Shown here: piece by piece, positions 30,572 to 38,467 of the stretch
Position numbering within the stretch: the stretch's first letter is position 1
Layout of the letters: each line of letters begins with the position of its first letter
Assembly (NCBI GenBank): GCA_002726205.1
Contig: PBSL01000058.1
Location: forward strand, 1 to 64,000
Source of the DNA: Planctomycetaceae bacterium
GTDB taxonomy: Bacteria > Planctomycetota > Planctomycetia > Planctomycetales > Planctomycetaceae
DNA length: 64,000 nt
Reading direction: 5' to 3'
Notes under the pieces: model-generated
Told to the model about the DNA's origin: nothing
Seen by the model: the letters and a program-made list of their open reading frames with translations, nothing else
The model's database searches: none
Position numbers and translations under genes: made by a program

Positions 30572-32347
30572 ATGAGGGCGTCGCGGACGTTGGATGGGAC
30601 TGATGGCAAGCCTGGCCAATCGGCTCGGTGGCTGGCGTTGCTACTGTTGCTGCTGGCGCTGGTGGGGGTCACGGCGACCGCGTCGGCCCAGCCGGGGCAA
30701 ACCGATCTGCCACCCTCGGCAAGCGGCGCTGGTGCCGGGGTGGCTGCTCCTGCGGCCGATGCCCAGGCAGTCACCGGCTTCCGCAAGATCGAGCAGAAGG
30801 TCAACGAGATTTTCGGAACGATCAACGGCTGGATCGCGACGGTGCTGTTTTACCCGATCCCGTTGCCCGGGGAATCGAGCGTGCCGGCGGCGGTGGCCTG
30901 GCTTGTCGCCGGTTCGCTGTTCTTCACGTTGCGGATGCGGTTCATCAACCTGCGTGGCTTCGTCCACGCGGTGAAAGTCACTTCCGGGAAGTACGACAAC
31001 CCCGACGACGAGGGGGAGGTGTCTCACTTCCAGGCCCTGACCGCGGCACTCTCGGCAACCGTCGGCCTGGGAAACATTGCCGGCGTGGCCGTGGCGGTTT
31101 CCATCGGAGGGCCGGGTGCGACCTTCTGGATGGTCCTTGCCGGCCTGTTGGGCATGTCGGCGAAATTCGTCGAGTGCACGCTGGGGCAGAAGTACCGCGA
31201 GGTCCGCGCGGACGGACGCGTGATGGGTGGCGCGATGCACTACCTCAGCAAGGGCCTTGCCGAGAAGGGCCTTGCCCCGTTGGGGACGGTGCTGGCGATC
31301 GGTTTCACGTTTCTGTGCATCGGCGGGTCATTTGCCGGCGGCAATGCCTTCCAGGTCAGCCAGTCGTTGCGAGCTGTTGAAGAGACAATCCCGGTGCTCA
31401 AGGACGCGCCCTGGATTTACGGCCTGGCGATGACGGCGATGGTCGGCATCGTGATCATCGGCGGGATCAAGCGCATCGCCGCCACCGCGGCGACGATCGT
31501 CCCGTTCATGTGCGGCGTGTACGTGGTTGCCTCGGTGGCGATCCTGGTAATGAACGCCGAACGCGTGCCGTCGGCCTTTTCGGCGATCTTCGCCGGAGCC
31601 TTCTCGCCGGATGCCGCCTACGGCGGCTTTCTCGGTGTCCTGATCATGGGATTCCAGAGAGCCGCATTCTCCAACGAGGCAGGGATCGGTTCGGCTGCGA
31701 TCGCCCACTCGGCCGCCAGGACCGAGTACCCGGTTCGCGAGGGAATCGTGGCCTTGCTGGAACCGTTTATTGACACGGTCGTCGTCTGCACGATGACGGC
31801 ACTGGTGATCATCGTCACCGGCGCCTACAGCACCGACACCTATCGTGGCACGCTGGCCCGGCAGGCAGCCGCCCGCGGGGCAGACGTCGAAACGCTGGTG
31901 GCCGAGCACGCCGAGATCATCGAGAAGGAACAGGGAGCACAACTGACGTCTCGTGCCATGGGCGAGGCGATCCCCTATTTCCAGTACGTGCTCTCGGCTG
32001 CGGTGATCCTGTTCGCCTACTCGACGATGATTTCCTGGTCGTATTATGGCGAACGCTGCTGGGTCTATCTCTTCGGAGACGGCGCGTCGTTGTCCTACCG
32101 GGTGATCTTCCTGGCCTTCGTCTTTCTCGGTTCGGTCGTGTCGGCCAAGAACGTGCTCGAACTCGGAGACCTGATGATCATGGGCATGGCCGTCCCGAAT
32201 ATCCTCGGCGTCCTGCTGCTCTCGGGAGGCGTCAAGCGGGACCTCGACGAGTACTGGCGGCGGTTCAAGGCCGGGGACTTCGATTCCGCAGCCAACCGTC
32301 GACGGGACCTTGAGGAATCGGTTTTGGATCGCGACCCACTGGAGTGA
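30572..32347 (+). CDS. Sodium:alanine symporter (AGCS family) with signal-like N-terminus
   Basis: About 591 residues from ATG 30572, behind a strong purine-rich ribosome-binding site. AGCS proteins move alanine or glycine with Na+ across the inner membrane. Family motifs are ATVGLGNIAGVAVA and GFQRAAFSNEAGIGSAAIAHSAA; about ten to eleven membrane helices are visible. Before the core lies a ~70-residue extension with a hydrophobic stretch ending in ATASAQ, like a cleavable signal, then a Pro/Gly/Ala spacer. The extension makes it longer than the usual ~450-500 residues. A small inserted loop (about 420-460) separates helices late in the protein. Confidence 0.93.
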   Translation: MRASRTLDGTDGKPGQSARWLALLLLLLALVGVTATASAQPGQTDLPPSASGAGAGVAAPAADAQAVTGFRKIEQKVNEIFGTINGWIATVLFYPIPLPGESSVPAAVAWLVAGSLFFTLRMRFINLRGFVHAVKVTSGKYDNPDDEGEVSHFQALTAALSATVGLGNIAGVAVAVSIGGPGATFWMVLAGLLGMSAKFVECTLGQKYREVRADGRVMGGAMHYLSKGLAEKGLAPLGTVLAIGFTFLCIGGSFAGGNAFQVSQSLRAVEETIPVLKDAPWIYGLAMTAMVGIVIIGGIKRIAATAATIVPFMCGVYVVASVAILVMNAERVPSAFSAIFAGAFSPDAAYGGFLGVLIMGFQRAAFSNEAGIGSAAIAHSAARTEYPVREGIVALLEPFIDTVVVCTMTALVIIVTGAYSTDTYRGTLARQAAARGADVETLVAEHAEIIEKEQGAQLTSRAMGEAIPYFQYVLSAAVILFAYSTMISWSYYGERCWVYLFGDGASLSYRVIFLAFVFLGSVVSAKNVLELGDLMIMGMAVPNILGVLLLSGGVKRDLDEYWRRFKAGDFDSAANRRRDLEESVLDRDPLE

Positions 32348-32365
32348 TCCGCAGCGGTCCGGCCC

Positions 32366-32935
32366 TCAGCCACGGCGGGCGATCAATCGTCCGACGGTCC
32401 GGTTGCTCAGCACGGTGTCCTCGGTTCGCACCACCTCCAACTCGTCGTACAACACAGGCAATTCTCCCGGTCCCAGGGCGAAGTCGGGGTTGCCGAGGTG
32501 GTTGTCGGCCCGTTGGCACTGGCCGGGGCCAAAGGTTTCGTAGACCAGCAATCCACCCGGGGTCAGTGCCCGGCTGACCAGGCTGGGAAGCCGTTCGCGT
32601 TCGAGAAACCGAAAGACGACGACCAGGTCATAGGTGGCCGGAAGCGGCAGGAACAGGTCCAGATCGGCAGCGAGAAGTCGAATTGTGACGTCGTGGCGGG
32701 CCGCCAGTTGGCTGGCCAGTTTCAGCCCGGTGACCGAGACATCGACGGCATCGACCTGCCAGCCACGTGTCGCCAGCCAAACGGCGTTTTCGCCAAGTCC
32801 GCAGGCCAGGACCAGGGCGCGGCCGGCAACACACTCCGCGACGGCCTCGACCAGCCATTCATCGGCGACCAGCGATTCAGGCAACACGGCGGCGGTGTAC
32901 TTCTGGTCCCAGCGTCGACGATCATCTCGCGTCAT
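32366..32935 (-). CDS. SAM-dependent methyltransferase, TehB-like
   Basis: 189 residues, a single class I methyltransferase domain. The glycine-rich SAM loop reads ALVLACGLGENAVWLA near residue 42, followed by the acidic residue of VDAVDVS that would bind the ribose and a LLAADLDLF strand. TehB-type enzymes modify small molecules such as tellurite or thiols, but the real substrate here is unknown. It follows gatB with 7 bases between them on the same strand, so it is probably translated from the gat transcript. Confidence 0.85.
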   Translation of the reverse strand: MTRDDRRRWDQKYTAAVLPESLVADEWLVEAVAECVAGRALVLACGLGENAVWLATRGWQVDAVDVSVTGLKLASQLAARHDVTIRLLAADLDLFLPLPATYDLVVVFRFLERERLPSLVSRALTPGGLLVYETFGPGQCQRADNHLGNPDFALGPGELPVLYDELEVVRTEDTVLSNRTVGRLIARRG

Positions 32936-32942
32936 GACCGCC

Positions 32943-34460
32943 TCATGACGAGAGTCGCTCGATCAGCGCGGCTCGAACCGATTGGGGGTCGGCGCCCTTG
33001 GCCTCACGCATCACCTCGCCGATCAACTTGCCGATCGCGGCCTGCTTGCCGCCGCGAAAATCTGCAGCGGCCTGCGGGTTCCGCTCGATCACCGCGTCGA
33101 TCAGCGGTTCGAGTGCTCCGCTGTCGGCGATCGTTGCGAGCCCGCGGTCCGAGATGATCTCATCGATTCTCGCCTCGACGGTCACCTGCTCGCCTTCCGG
33201 ATCGTCATCGAGCAGGGCGGTGAATACCTCGCGGGCACTGCGGGTCGTCAGGTCACCGGAAGCGATTCTCGCCAGGATTGCGGCCAACCCGTCGGCATCG
33301 ATCGCGAAGTCGCCGATCGCCTGGCCGCGGTCGTTGAGTTCCCGCAGGACATCCTGGGTGACCCAGTTGGCCGCCCGCTTGGGGTCACCGCACCTTTGGG
33401 CCACCGCCTCGAAGTAGTCGGCCAGGTCGCGGCCCTGGTCGATGATGACCGAGGCGTCGTACCGCGAGAGTTTCAGGTCATCGACAAGACGCTGACGCCG
33501 GGCCGCGGGAAGCTCGCACAATCCGGTTCGCAGTTCCTCGATCCACTCCGCGGCGATCTGCACCGGCACCAGATCCGGATCAGGAAAGTAGCGGTAGTCG
33601 GCCGCGTCCTCCTTGCCCCGTTGGGCAAATGTCACGCCCCGGTCGGCGTCCCAGCCCCGGGTTTGCTTTTCACTGTCGGCGTAGACACCGCCACATTCGG
33701 CGAACTCCTGTCGCTGTCGACCGATCTCGTACTCCAACGCCGCCTCGACACCGCGAAAGCTGTTGAGGTTCTTGATTTCCACGATCGGTGTCCGAATCGC
33801 CACGCCGTCGTCATTGACCAGCTCGAGGTTGATGTTGGCGTCGCATCTGAGGCTGCCCTCCTGCATGTTGCAGTCCGAGACGCCCAGATAGACCATCAGC
33901 AACCGCATTTCCTCGAGATAGCGTCGCGACTGGGCCGCGGAGCGGAGATCGGGTTCCGAGACGATTTCCAGCAACGGTGTGCCGGCACGGTTCAGGTCGA
34001 TCCGGCTGTCGCGTCCCCGCTGGGTTTCGTCGTGCAGGTTCTTGCCCGCATCTTCCTCGAGGTGGACTCGAATCAGCCGGATACGGCTCGCCTGGGTCTC
34101 GTCGCCGTCGTCTGCATCGTCGACGTCCATCCAGCCACCGTCACAGAAGGGAAGATCGAACTGGCTGATCTGATAGGCCTTGGGCAGGTCGGGGTAGTAG
34201 TACTGCTTGCGATCCCACTTGGTGGTGCCGGCGATCGTGCCCGACAACGCCAGGCCGGCCCGGATTGCCAGCTCCAGCGCCCGACGGTTCATCACCGGCA
34301 GGGCTCCCGGGAGTCCCAGGCAGACCGGACACGTCTGCACGTTGGGTTCTTCCGGGTTGAACCGGTTCAGGCATCCGCAGAAGATCTTCGTCTCGGTCAA
34401 CAACTGGACGTGAACTTCGAGACCGATGATCGTCGTCGCAGGGGAACAGGGGGCCGTCAT
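32943..34460 (-). CDS. gatB: Asp/Glu-tRNA(Asn/Gln) amidotransferase subunit B
   Basis: About 505 residues; the start at 34460 overlaps the gatA stop (ATGA). GatB holds the kinase/tRNA-binding part of GatCAB, which converts Glu-tRNA(Gln) and Asp-tRNA(Asn). Motifs include [20 protein letters not shown], zinc-binding [28 protein letters not shown] and the C-terminal YqeY helical domain. The linked gatC and gatA genes complete the enzyme. Its presence suggests indirect amidation of at least one of the two tRNAs, with no clue here as to which. Confidence 0.98.
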   Translation of the reverse strand: MTAPCSPATTIIGLEVHVQLLTETKIFCGCLNRFNPEEPNVQTCPVCLGLPGALPVMNRRALELAIRAGLALSGTIAGTTKWDRKQYYYPDLPKAYQISQFDLPFCDGGWMDVDDADDGDETQASRIRLIRVHLEEDAGKNLHDETQRGRDSRIDLNRAGTPLLEIVSEPDLRSAAQSRRYLEEMRLLMVYLGVSDCNMQEGSLRCDANINLELVNDDGVAIRTPIVEIKNLNSFRGVEAALEYEIGRQRQEFAECGGVYADSEKQTRGWDADRGVTFAQRGKEDAADYRYFPDPDLVPVQIAAEWIEELRTGLCELPAARRQRLVDDLKLSRYDASVIIDQGRDLADYFEAVAQRCGDPKRAANWVTQDVLRELNDRGQAIGDFAIDADGLAAILARIASGDLTTRSAREVFTALLDDDPEGEQVTVEARIDEIISDRGLATIADSGALEPLIDAVIERNPQAAADFRGGKQAAIGKLIGEVMREAKGADPQSVRAALIERLSS

Positions 34461-35932
34461 GAGCTGTCCTCGGCAAGCGGGGGCCTGCGGAGGTGCCACT
34501 GCGTCTCACGCTCGTGCATCGCAGCCGCCTGAAGTAGTCGCGATTCCTGGAACGGCGGGGCGAGTAACTGGAGACCGATCGGCCGGCCGTCGTCGGAAAA
34601 CCCGGCCGGCAGCGAGAGTCCCGGCAGGCCGGCGAGGTTGGCACTGATCGTGTAGGTGTCGGCCAGGTACATCTGCAGAGGATCGGAGACCAGGCTGCCC
34701 AGCGGGATTGCGGGGGTGGGGGCGACCGGTGAGGCGATCACGTCGACGGAAGTAAAGGCCTGCTGGTAGTCCTGCTGGATCAATCGCCGGACCTTCTGGG
34801 CCTTAAGGTAGAAGGCGTCGTAATAGCCGGCCGAGAGTGCGTAGGTCCCGAGCATGATCCGGCGTTTGACCTCCGCGCCGAACGCCTCGCCACGGCTACG
34901 GCAGTACATGTCCACCAGGCCGTCGTAGTCGTCGCTGCGGGCGCCGTAATGAACACCGTCGTAGCGGGCCAGGTTGCTACTGGCTTCGGAGGGGGCCACC
35001 AGGTAGTAACAGGCCACTGCGAACCGGGCGTGAGGCAGTTGGATGTCGTGGATCTCGGCACCGAGTCGCCGGTAGACGTCGATTGCCGCCTCGACGGCCT
35101 CGTCGACGTCCTTGTCGAGCCCCTCGGTGAAGTGGTCCCGGCAAATCCCCACGCGGAGAGCGTCGAGGGGCCGTTCGAGTTGGTCGCGGTAGGCGGGAAC
35201 CGGCTCGTCGGCACAGGTTGCATCCCGCGGGTCGTGGTCGGCGAGCACTTCCAGCAGCAGTGCGGCCCCTCGCACATCGCCGGAGAATGGGCCGACCTGG
35301 TCCAGAGAGCTGGCGAAGGCGACCAGCCCGTAACGGCTGACCCGTCCGTAGGTCGGCTTCAGCCCGACAACGCCGCAAAACGACGCCGGCTGCCGGATCG
35401 ATCCGCCGGTGTCACTGCCCACGGCCAGCGGGGCCATTCCGGCAGCGACGGCCGCGGCCGAGCCGCCACTGGAACCGCCGGCGGCACAGTCGAGTCGCCA
35501 GGGTGTTCGGGTCGGCCCGAACGCCGAGTTCTCGGTCGTCGATCCCATCGCGAATTCGTCCATGTTCGTCTTGCCGATCAGCACCGCATCGGCACGGCGA
35601 AGCCGTTCGACAACGTGGGCATCGTAGGGCGGAACCCAGCCTTGCAGCATCCGGCTGGCACACGTCGTGGGTTGCCCTCTGGTGGCCAGGACATCCTTGA
35701 CCGCCACCGGCAGTCCGGCCAGGAGTCCCAGCGGCTCACCGGCCTCCCGACGCCGGTCGATCGCGGCCGCGGCCGCCAGGGCCGGCTCACTGTCGACGTG
35801 GAGAAATGCGCCGATCGCCGTGTCGTGCGCCGCGATCCTGTCCAGGCAATCCTGCGTCAGCCTCAACGAGGTCGTCTGACCATCGGTCAGTTGGTCGAGG
35901 AGAGTGGCGCTGGATTCCAGGGCGGTGGCCAT
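34457..35932 (-). CDS. gatA: Asp/Glu-tRNA amidotransferase subunit A
   Basis: About 491 residues from ATG 35932, four bases after the gatC stop. GatA is the glutaminase subunit of the amidase-signature family. The Ser-Ser-Lys triad elements are visible: Lys in [12 protein letters not shown], and the Ser residues in [16 protein letters not shown] (cis-Ser and nucleophile), plus [14 protein letters not shown]. The downstream gatB start overlaps. Full length, no truncation. Confidence 0.98.
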   Translation of the reverse strand: MATALESSATLLDQLTDGQTTSLRLTQDCLDRIAAHDTAIGAFLHVDSEPALAAAAAIDRRREAGEPLGLLAGLPVAVKDVLATRGQPTTCASRMLQGWVPPYDAHVVERLRRADAVLIGKTNMDEFAMGSTTENSAFGPTRTPWRLDCAAGGSSGGSAAAVAAGMAPLAVGSDTGGSIRQPASFCGVVGLKPTYGRVSRYGLVAFASSLDQVGPFSGDVRGAALLLEVLADHDPRDATCADEPVPAYRDQLERPLDALRVGICRDHFTEGLDKDVDEAVEAAIDVYRRLGAEIHDIQLPHARFAVACYYLVAPSEASSNLARYDGVHYGARSDDYDGLVDMYCRSRGEAFGAEVKRRIMLGTYALSAGYYDAFYLKAQKVRRLIQQDYQQAFTSVDVIASPVAPTPAIPLGSLVSDPLQMYLADTYTISANLAGLPGLSLPAGFSDDGRPIGLQLLAPPFQESRLLQAAAMHERETQWHLRRPPLAEDSS

Positions 35933-35936
35933 CGGG

Positions 35937-36269
35937 TCATTCTGCCCTGGGATCGAGAATCGGCGGGACCAGGAAGTAGGATCCGTCGTGGTGCGGGGCA
36001 CCAGAAAGCGCGTCGTCGCGCGACAGCGACGTGGTGGGGAGATCCTCCCGCAGGACACTGTTCAATCCCATCGCTCCGGCCACCGGTTCGACTCCCTCGG
36101 TGTCAGCCTCGTCCAGGACACCGACGTAGTCGAGGATCTGGGTCAGCTGGCTCGTGAAGCTCTCGACCTCGGATTCGGCCAGGTGCAGCCGCGCCAGGCG
36201 GGCTACCTTGAGCACAACGTCGCGGGTCAGTTCAGGGACAAGCGGTTCAGCTTGAGACGAGTCGGACAT
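35937..36269 (-). CDS. gatC: Asp/Glu-tRNA amidotransferase subunit C
   Basis: About 110 residues from ATG 36269. GatC is the small linker subunit that wraps GatA and GatB. The characteristic core VLKVARLARLHLAESEVESF, the LTQILDYVGVLDEADT stretch and the C-terminal REDLP motif are present. First in the gatC-gatA-gatB order, 66 bases after rpmB. A longer open frame upstream is unsupported. Confidence 0.96.
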   Translation of the reverse strand: MSDSSQAEPLVPELTRDVVLKVARLARLHLAESEVESFTSQLTQILDYVGVLDEADTEGVEPVAGAMGLNSVLREDLPTTSLSRDDALSGAPHHDGSYFLVPPILDPRAE

Positions 36270-36335
36270 GACATCCCTCGCGCGAAAACCGTCGGACCGT
36301 TCGAGCCAATCAACGCGGGCAAGCCCCACTGCAAC

Positions 36336-36605
36336 TCAGTCGGCCGAGGGTGCTGCTTCGCTGAACGCCTTCCGCACGACCGCTTTCTGAATAACACCAT
36401 TGCGAATGCAGCGAGTGCAGACGCGACGGGTCACGACGCCGCCACCTTGCTGGATCCGGATTTTCTGCAGGTTCGGCTTGAACTGTCGCCGGCTGATCCC
36501 GGTCGTCTTGCGGCCGTTTCCGCCAAGGTACTTTGCCTTGCCCCGCTGTGACACGCGATTGCCAACCTGGGGCGTCTTCCCGCAAATCGCACACTGCTGG
36601 CCCAT
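36336..36605 (-). CDS. rpmB: Ribosomal protein bL28, zinc-binding form
   Basis: About 89 residues from ATG 36605. bL28 of the large ribosomal subunit. It is the Cys+ form: CAICGK at the N-terminus and CTRC near residue 70 form two CxxC pairs that bind zinc. The body has the basic [20 protein letters not shown] segment expected of the family. A short Ala/Ser/Asp tail ends the protein. It lies between ribBA and gatC on the same strand. Confidence 0.97.
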   Translation of the reverse strand: MGQQCAICGKTPQVGNRVSQRGKAKYLGGNGRKTTGISRRQFKPNLQKIRIQQGGGVVTRRVCTRCIRNGVIQKAVVRKAFSEAAPSAD

Positions 36606-36681
36606 GATCTGGCTCCTCGCGGTCAAAAACAACCAGCGGAAATGGTCGTGTCCCCAAGGCGGGGAACCGCAAGTATAGTGG

Positions 36682-37971
36682 TCAGTCGTCAGGTTGCAAG
36701 TTGTCCGCGGTGGCCTCGGTAGCCGTGGTCGGCCCGTGGATCGCCGAATCGGGAATCGCGTGTCCGAGTTTTTCTCGCTTCGTCGTCATGTAGACGGCAC
36801 GGTGTGTCTCCGGCGGCACGACGATCGGGACTTGCTCGACGACTTGCAGGTCCCAGGCGGGGAACGCGTCGGACTTCTTCGGGTTGTTGGTCAACAGGCG
36901 GATGTCGGTCAGGCCGAGATCCTTGAGAATCTGCAGGCCGATCATGTAGTCCCGCATGTCCGCCTTGAAACCCAGCTTGTGATTGGCCTCGACGGTGTCA
37001 TAGCCCTGGTCCTGCAACTGGTAGGCCTTCAGCTTCGACACCAGCCCGATTCCTCGCCCTTCCTGCGGCAGGTAAACCACCGCGCCGGTGCCCTCCTGGC
37101 TGATCATCTTCATGGCCAGGTGCAACTGGTCGCCACAATCACATCGCAGCGATTCCAGTACATCACCGGTGAAACACGAGGAATGCATCCGCACCAGCGG
37201 TGCCTCGGCCGACTGCAGGTCGCCCCAGACAATCGCCAGTGGCTGCTGGTCCTCGTGGTTGATGGAGTACGATATGACCTGGGTCGGGCCGTAGCGTGTC
37301 ACGATCGGCACCTCCACCTCGCGCGACACCAGCCGCTCACGCAACCGCCGGTGCCGGATCAACTCTTCAATAGAGATGATCGGCATTCCGAACTCGCGGG
37401 CAATTCCCTGGAGTTCCATGCTGTCGGCCATGCCGTCGCCGTGTTGCGAGAGAATCTCGATCAGGCAGCCGACAGGTTTGCGATCGGCCATCCGCAACAG
37501 GTCGACAGTCGCCTCGGTGTGGCCCGCCCGACGCAGCACACCACCGGGCTTGGCCAGCAGGGTGTTGGTGTGACCGGGACGGATGAAGTCCTTGGGTCGA
37601 CTCTCTTCCCGGCTGATCGCCTGGATCGTCAAGGCGCGGTTGGCCGTGCTGACGCCTGTGCCGGACTGGTGGTGATCGACGGGCGTCAGAAAGTGAGTCC
37701 GTGGCAGGGGGCCGTTTCCATGAGATTCGGCCAACGGTGCCAACTGCAGCCGCTCGGAAATCTCCTCGGCCATCGGCACGCAGAGCACACCGCTGCCGTG
37801 CCTGAGCATGAAATCCACCTGTTCCGCGGTGATCGATTCCGCGGCACAGATGAAATCGCCCTCGTTCTCGCGCTCGGCCGCATCCACGACGATGATCATC
37901 AACCCGCGACGCAAAGCCTCCAGCGCCTCGTCGATCGTGTTGTATCGAATCTCGCTTTGCCAATCACTCAT
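36682..37971 (-). CDS. ribBA: RibBA: DHBP synthase / GTP cyclohydrolase II
   Basis: About 429 residues from ATG 37971. A bifunctional riboflavin enzyme: residues about 10-210 are 3,4-dihydroxy-2-butanone-4-phosphate synthase ([18 protein letters not shown] and [11 protein letters not shown]), residues about 215-410 are GTP cyclohydrolase II, with the zinc cysteines in [14 protein letters not shown] and the catalytic [11 protein letters not shown] loop. The last ~35 residues are a Thr/Ala-rich tail. No FMN riboswitch consensus was recognised in the upstream 500 bases. It precedes rpmB by 76 bases. Confidence 0.97.
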   Translation of the reverse strand: MSDWQSEIRYNTIDEALEALRRGLMIIVVDAAERENEGDFICAAESITAEQVDFMLRHGSGVLCVPMAEEISERLQLAPLAESHGNGPLPRTHFLTPVDHHQSGTGVSTANRALTIQAISREESRPKDFIRPGHTNTLLAKPGGVLRRAGHTEATVDLLRMADRKPVGCLIEILSQHGDGMADSMELQGIAREFGMPIISIEELIRHRRLRERLVSREVEVPIVTRYGPTQVISYSINHEDQQPLAIVWGDLQSAEAPLVRMHSSCFTGDVLESLRCDCGDQLHLAMKMISQEGTGAVVYLPQEGRGIGLVSKLKAYQLQDQGYDTVEANHKLGFKADMRDYMIGLQILKDLGLTDIRLLTNNPKKSDAFPAWDLQVVEQVPIVVPPETHRAVYMTTKREKLGHAIPDSAIHGPTTATEATADNLQPDD

Positions 37972-38163
37972 TCGGTTTCCCCGGTGACAACTCGACCGGA
38001 GTCCTCCAGCCCGCATGACATACCAGCCTCCACTGTACTGTACGCGACTGCTGCATGTAACAGGTCACGTGCCCGGATCCGGCCCCGGTTCACCGGGCGA
38101 GAGAAAACAATCCGGCGACGATCAACGCGGAGCCACCCCGGATTTCGGGGAACCTGGAACTGT

Positions 38164-38191
38164 TTGACTATTTGATGAATATTGATATGTT
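38164..38191 (+). promoter_or_regulatory. Candidate promoter for the DUF1549/DUF1553 gene
   Basis: TTGACT (38164-38169, five of six bases) is followed after 16 bases by TATGTT (38186-38191, four of six) inside the only AT-rich island of the region. It points toward the gene at 38468. Confidence 0.4.
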
Positions 38192-38250
38192 GTCGCCGAC
38201 GTGCAGCAGGCTGTTGCACGTTTCCGAGGATAATGGGTATCATGTGCTGT

Positions 38251-38264
38251 GGTCCTTCGGGACC
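38251..38264 (+). other. UUCG-tetraloop hairpin in the leader
   Basis: GGTCC-TTCG-GGACC forms a five-pair stem capped by the very stable C(UUCG)G tetraloop, inside the possible transcript leader about 200 bases before the ATG. It is not followed by a T-run, so it is not an ordinary terminator. Confidence 0.45.
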
Positions 38265-38467
38265 TCCCGCCTCAATAACCTGCCAACAAAGCGACGTACG
38301 ATCGCAAAATGTCCTCACCGAACACCCTGGTGTGAGTTGATCACTTCCAACATCTGCCCGGGTCGTCGGTGGTTTCAGGAACCAAGCACGCTCGAAGTCA
38401 GACGGTAACAACGGACTGGGACGCACCGCCGTTTGCGGTGTTGACTTGTAACGAGAGGAATTTTCGC

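Larger units (their letters stand above)
37972..38467. other. Divergent intergenic region ribBA / DUF1549 gene
   Basis: 496 bases without a supported gene. It contains an AT-rich island (about 38160-38190), a short stem-loop CCCCG/CGGGG with a five-base loop (38136-38150) and a UUCG-type hairpin (38251-38264). On the plus strand a promoter-like pair at 38164-38191 would leave a leader of about 270 bases before the DUF1549 start. I saw no FMN riboswitch motif on the minus strand. Confidence 0.6.

Noticed and set aside
37972-38467. FMN riboswitch upstream of ribBA
   Set aside because: The conserved RFN element segments are not present on the minus strand.
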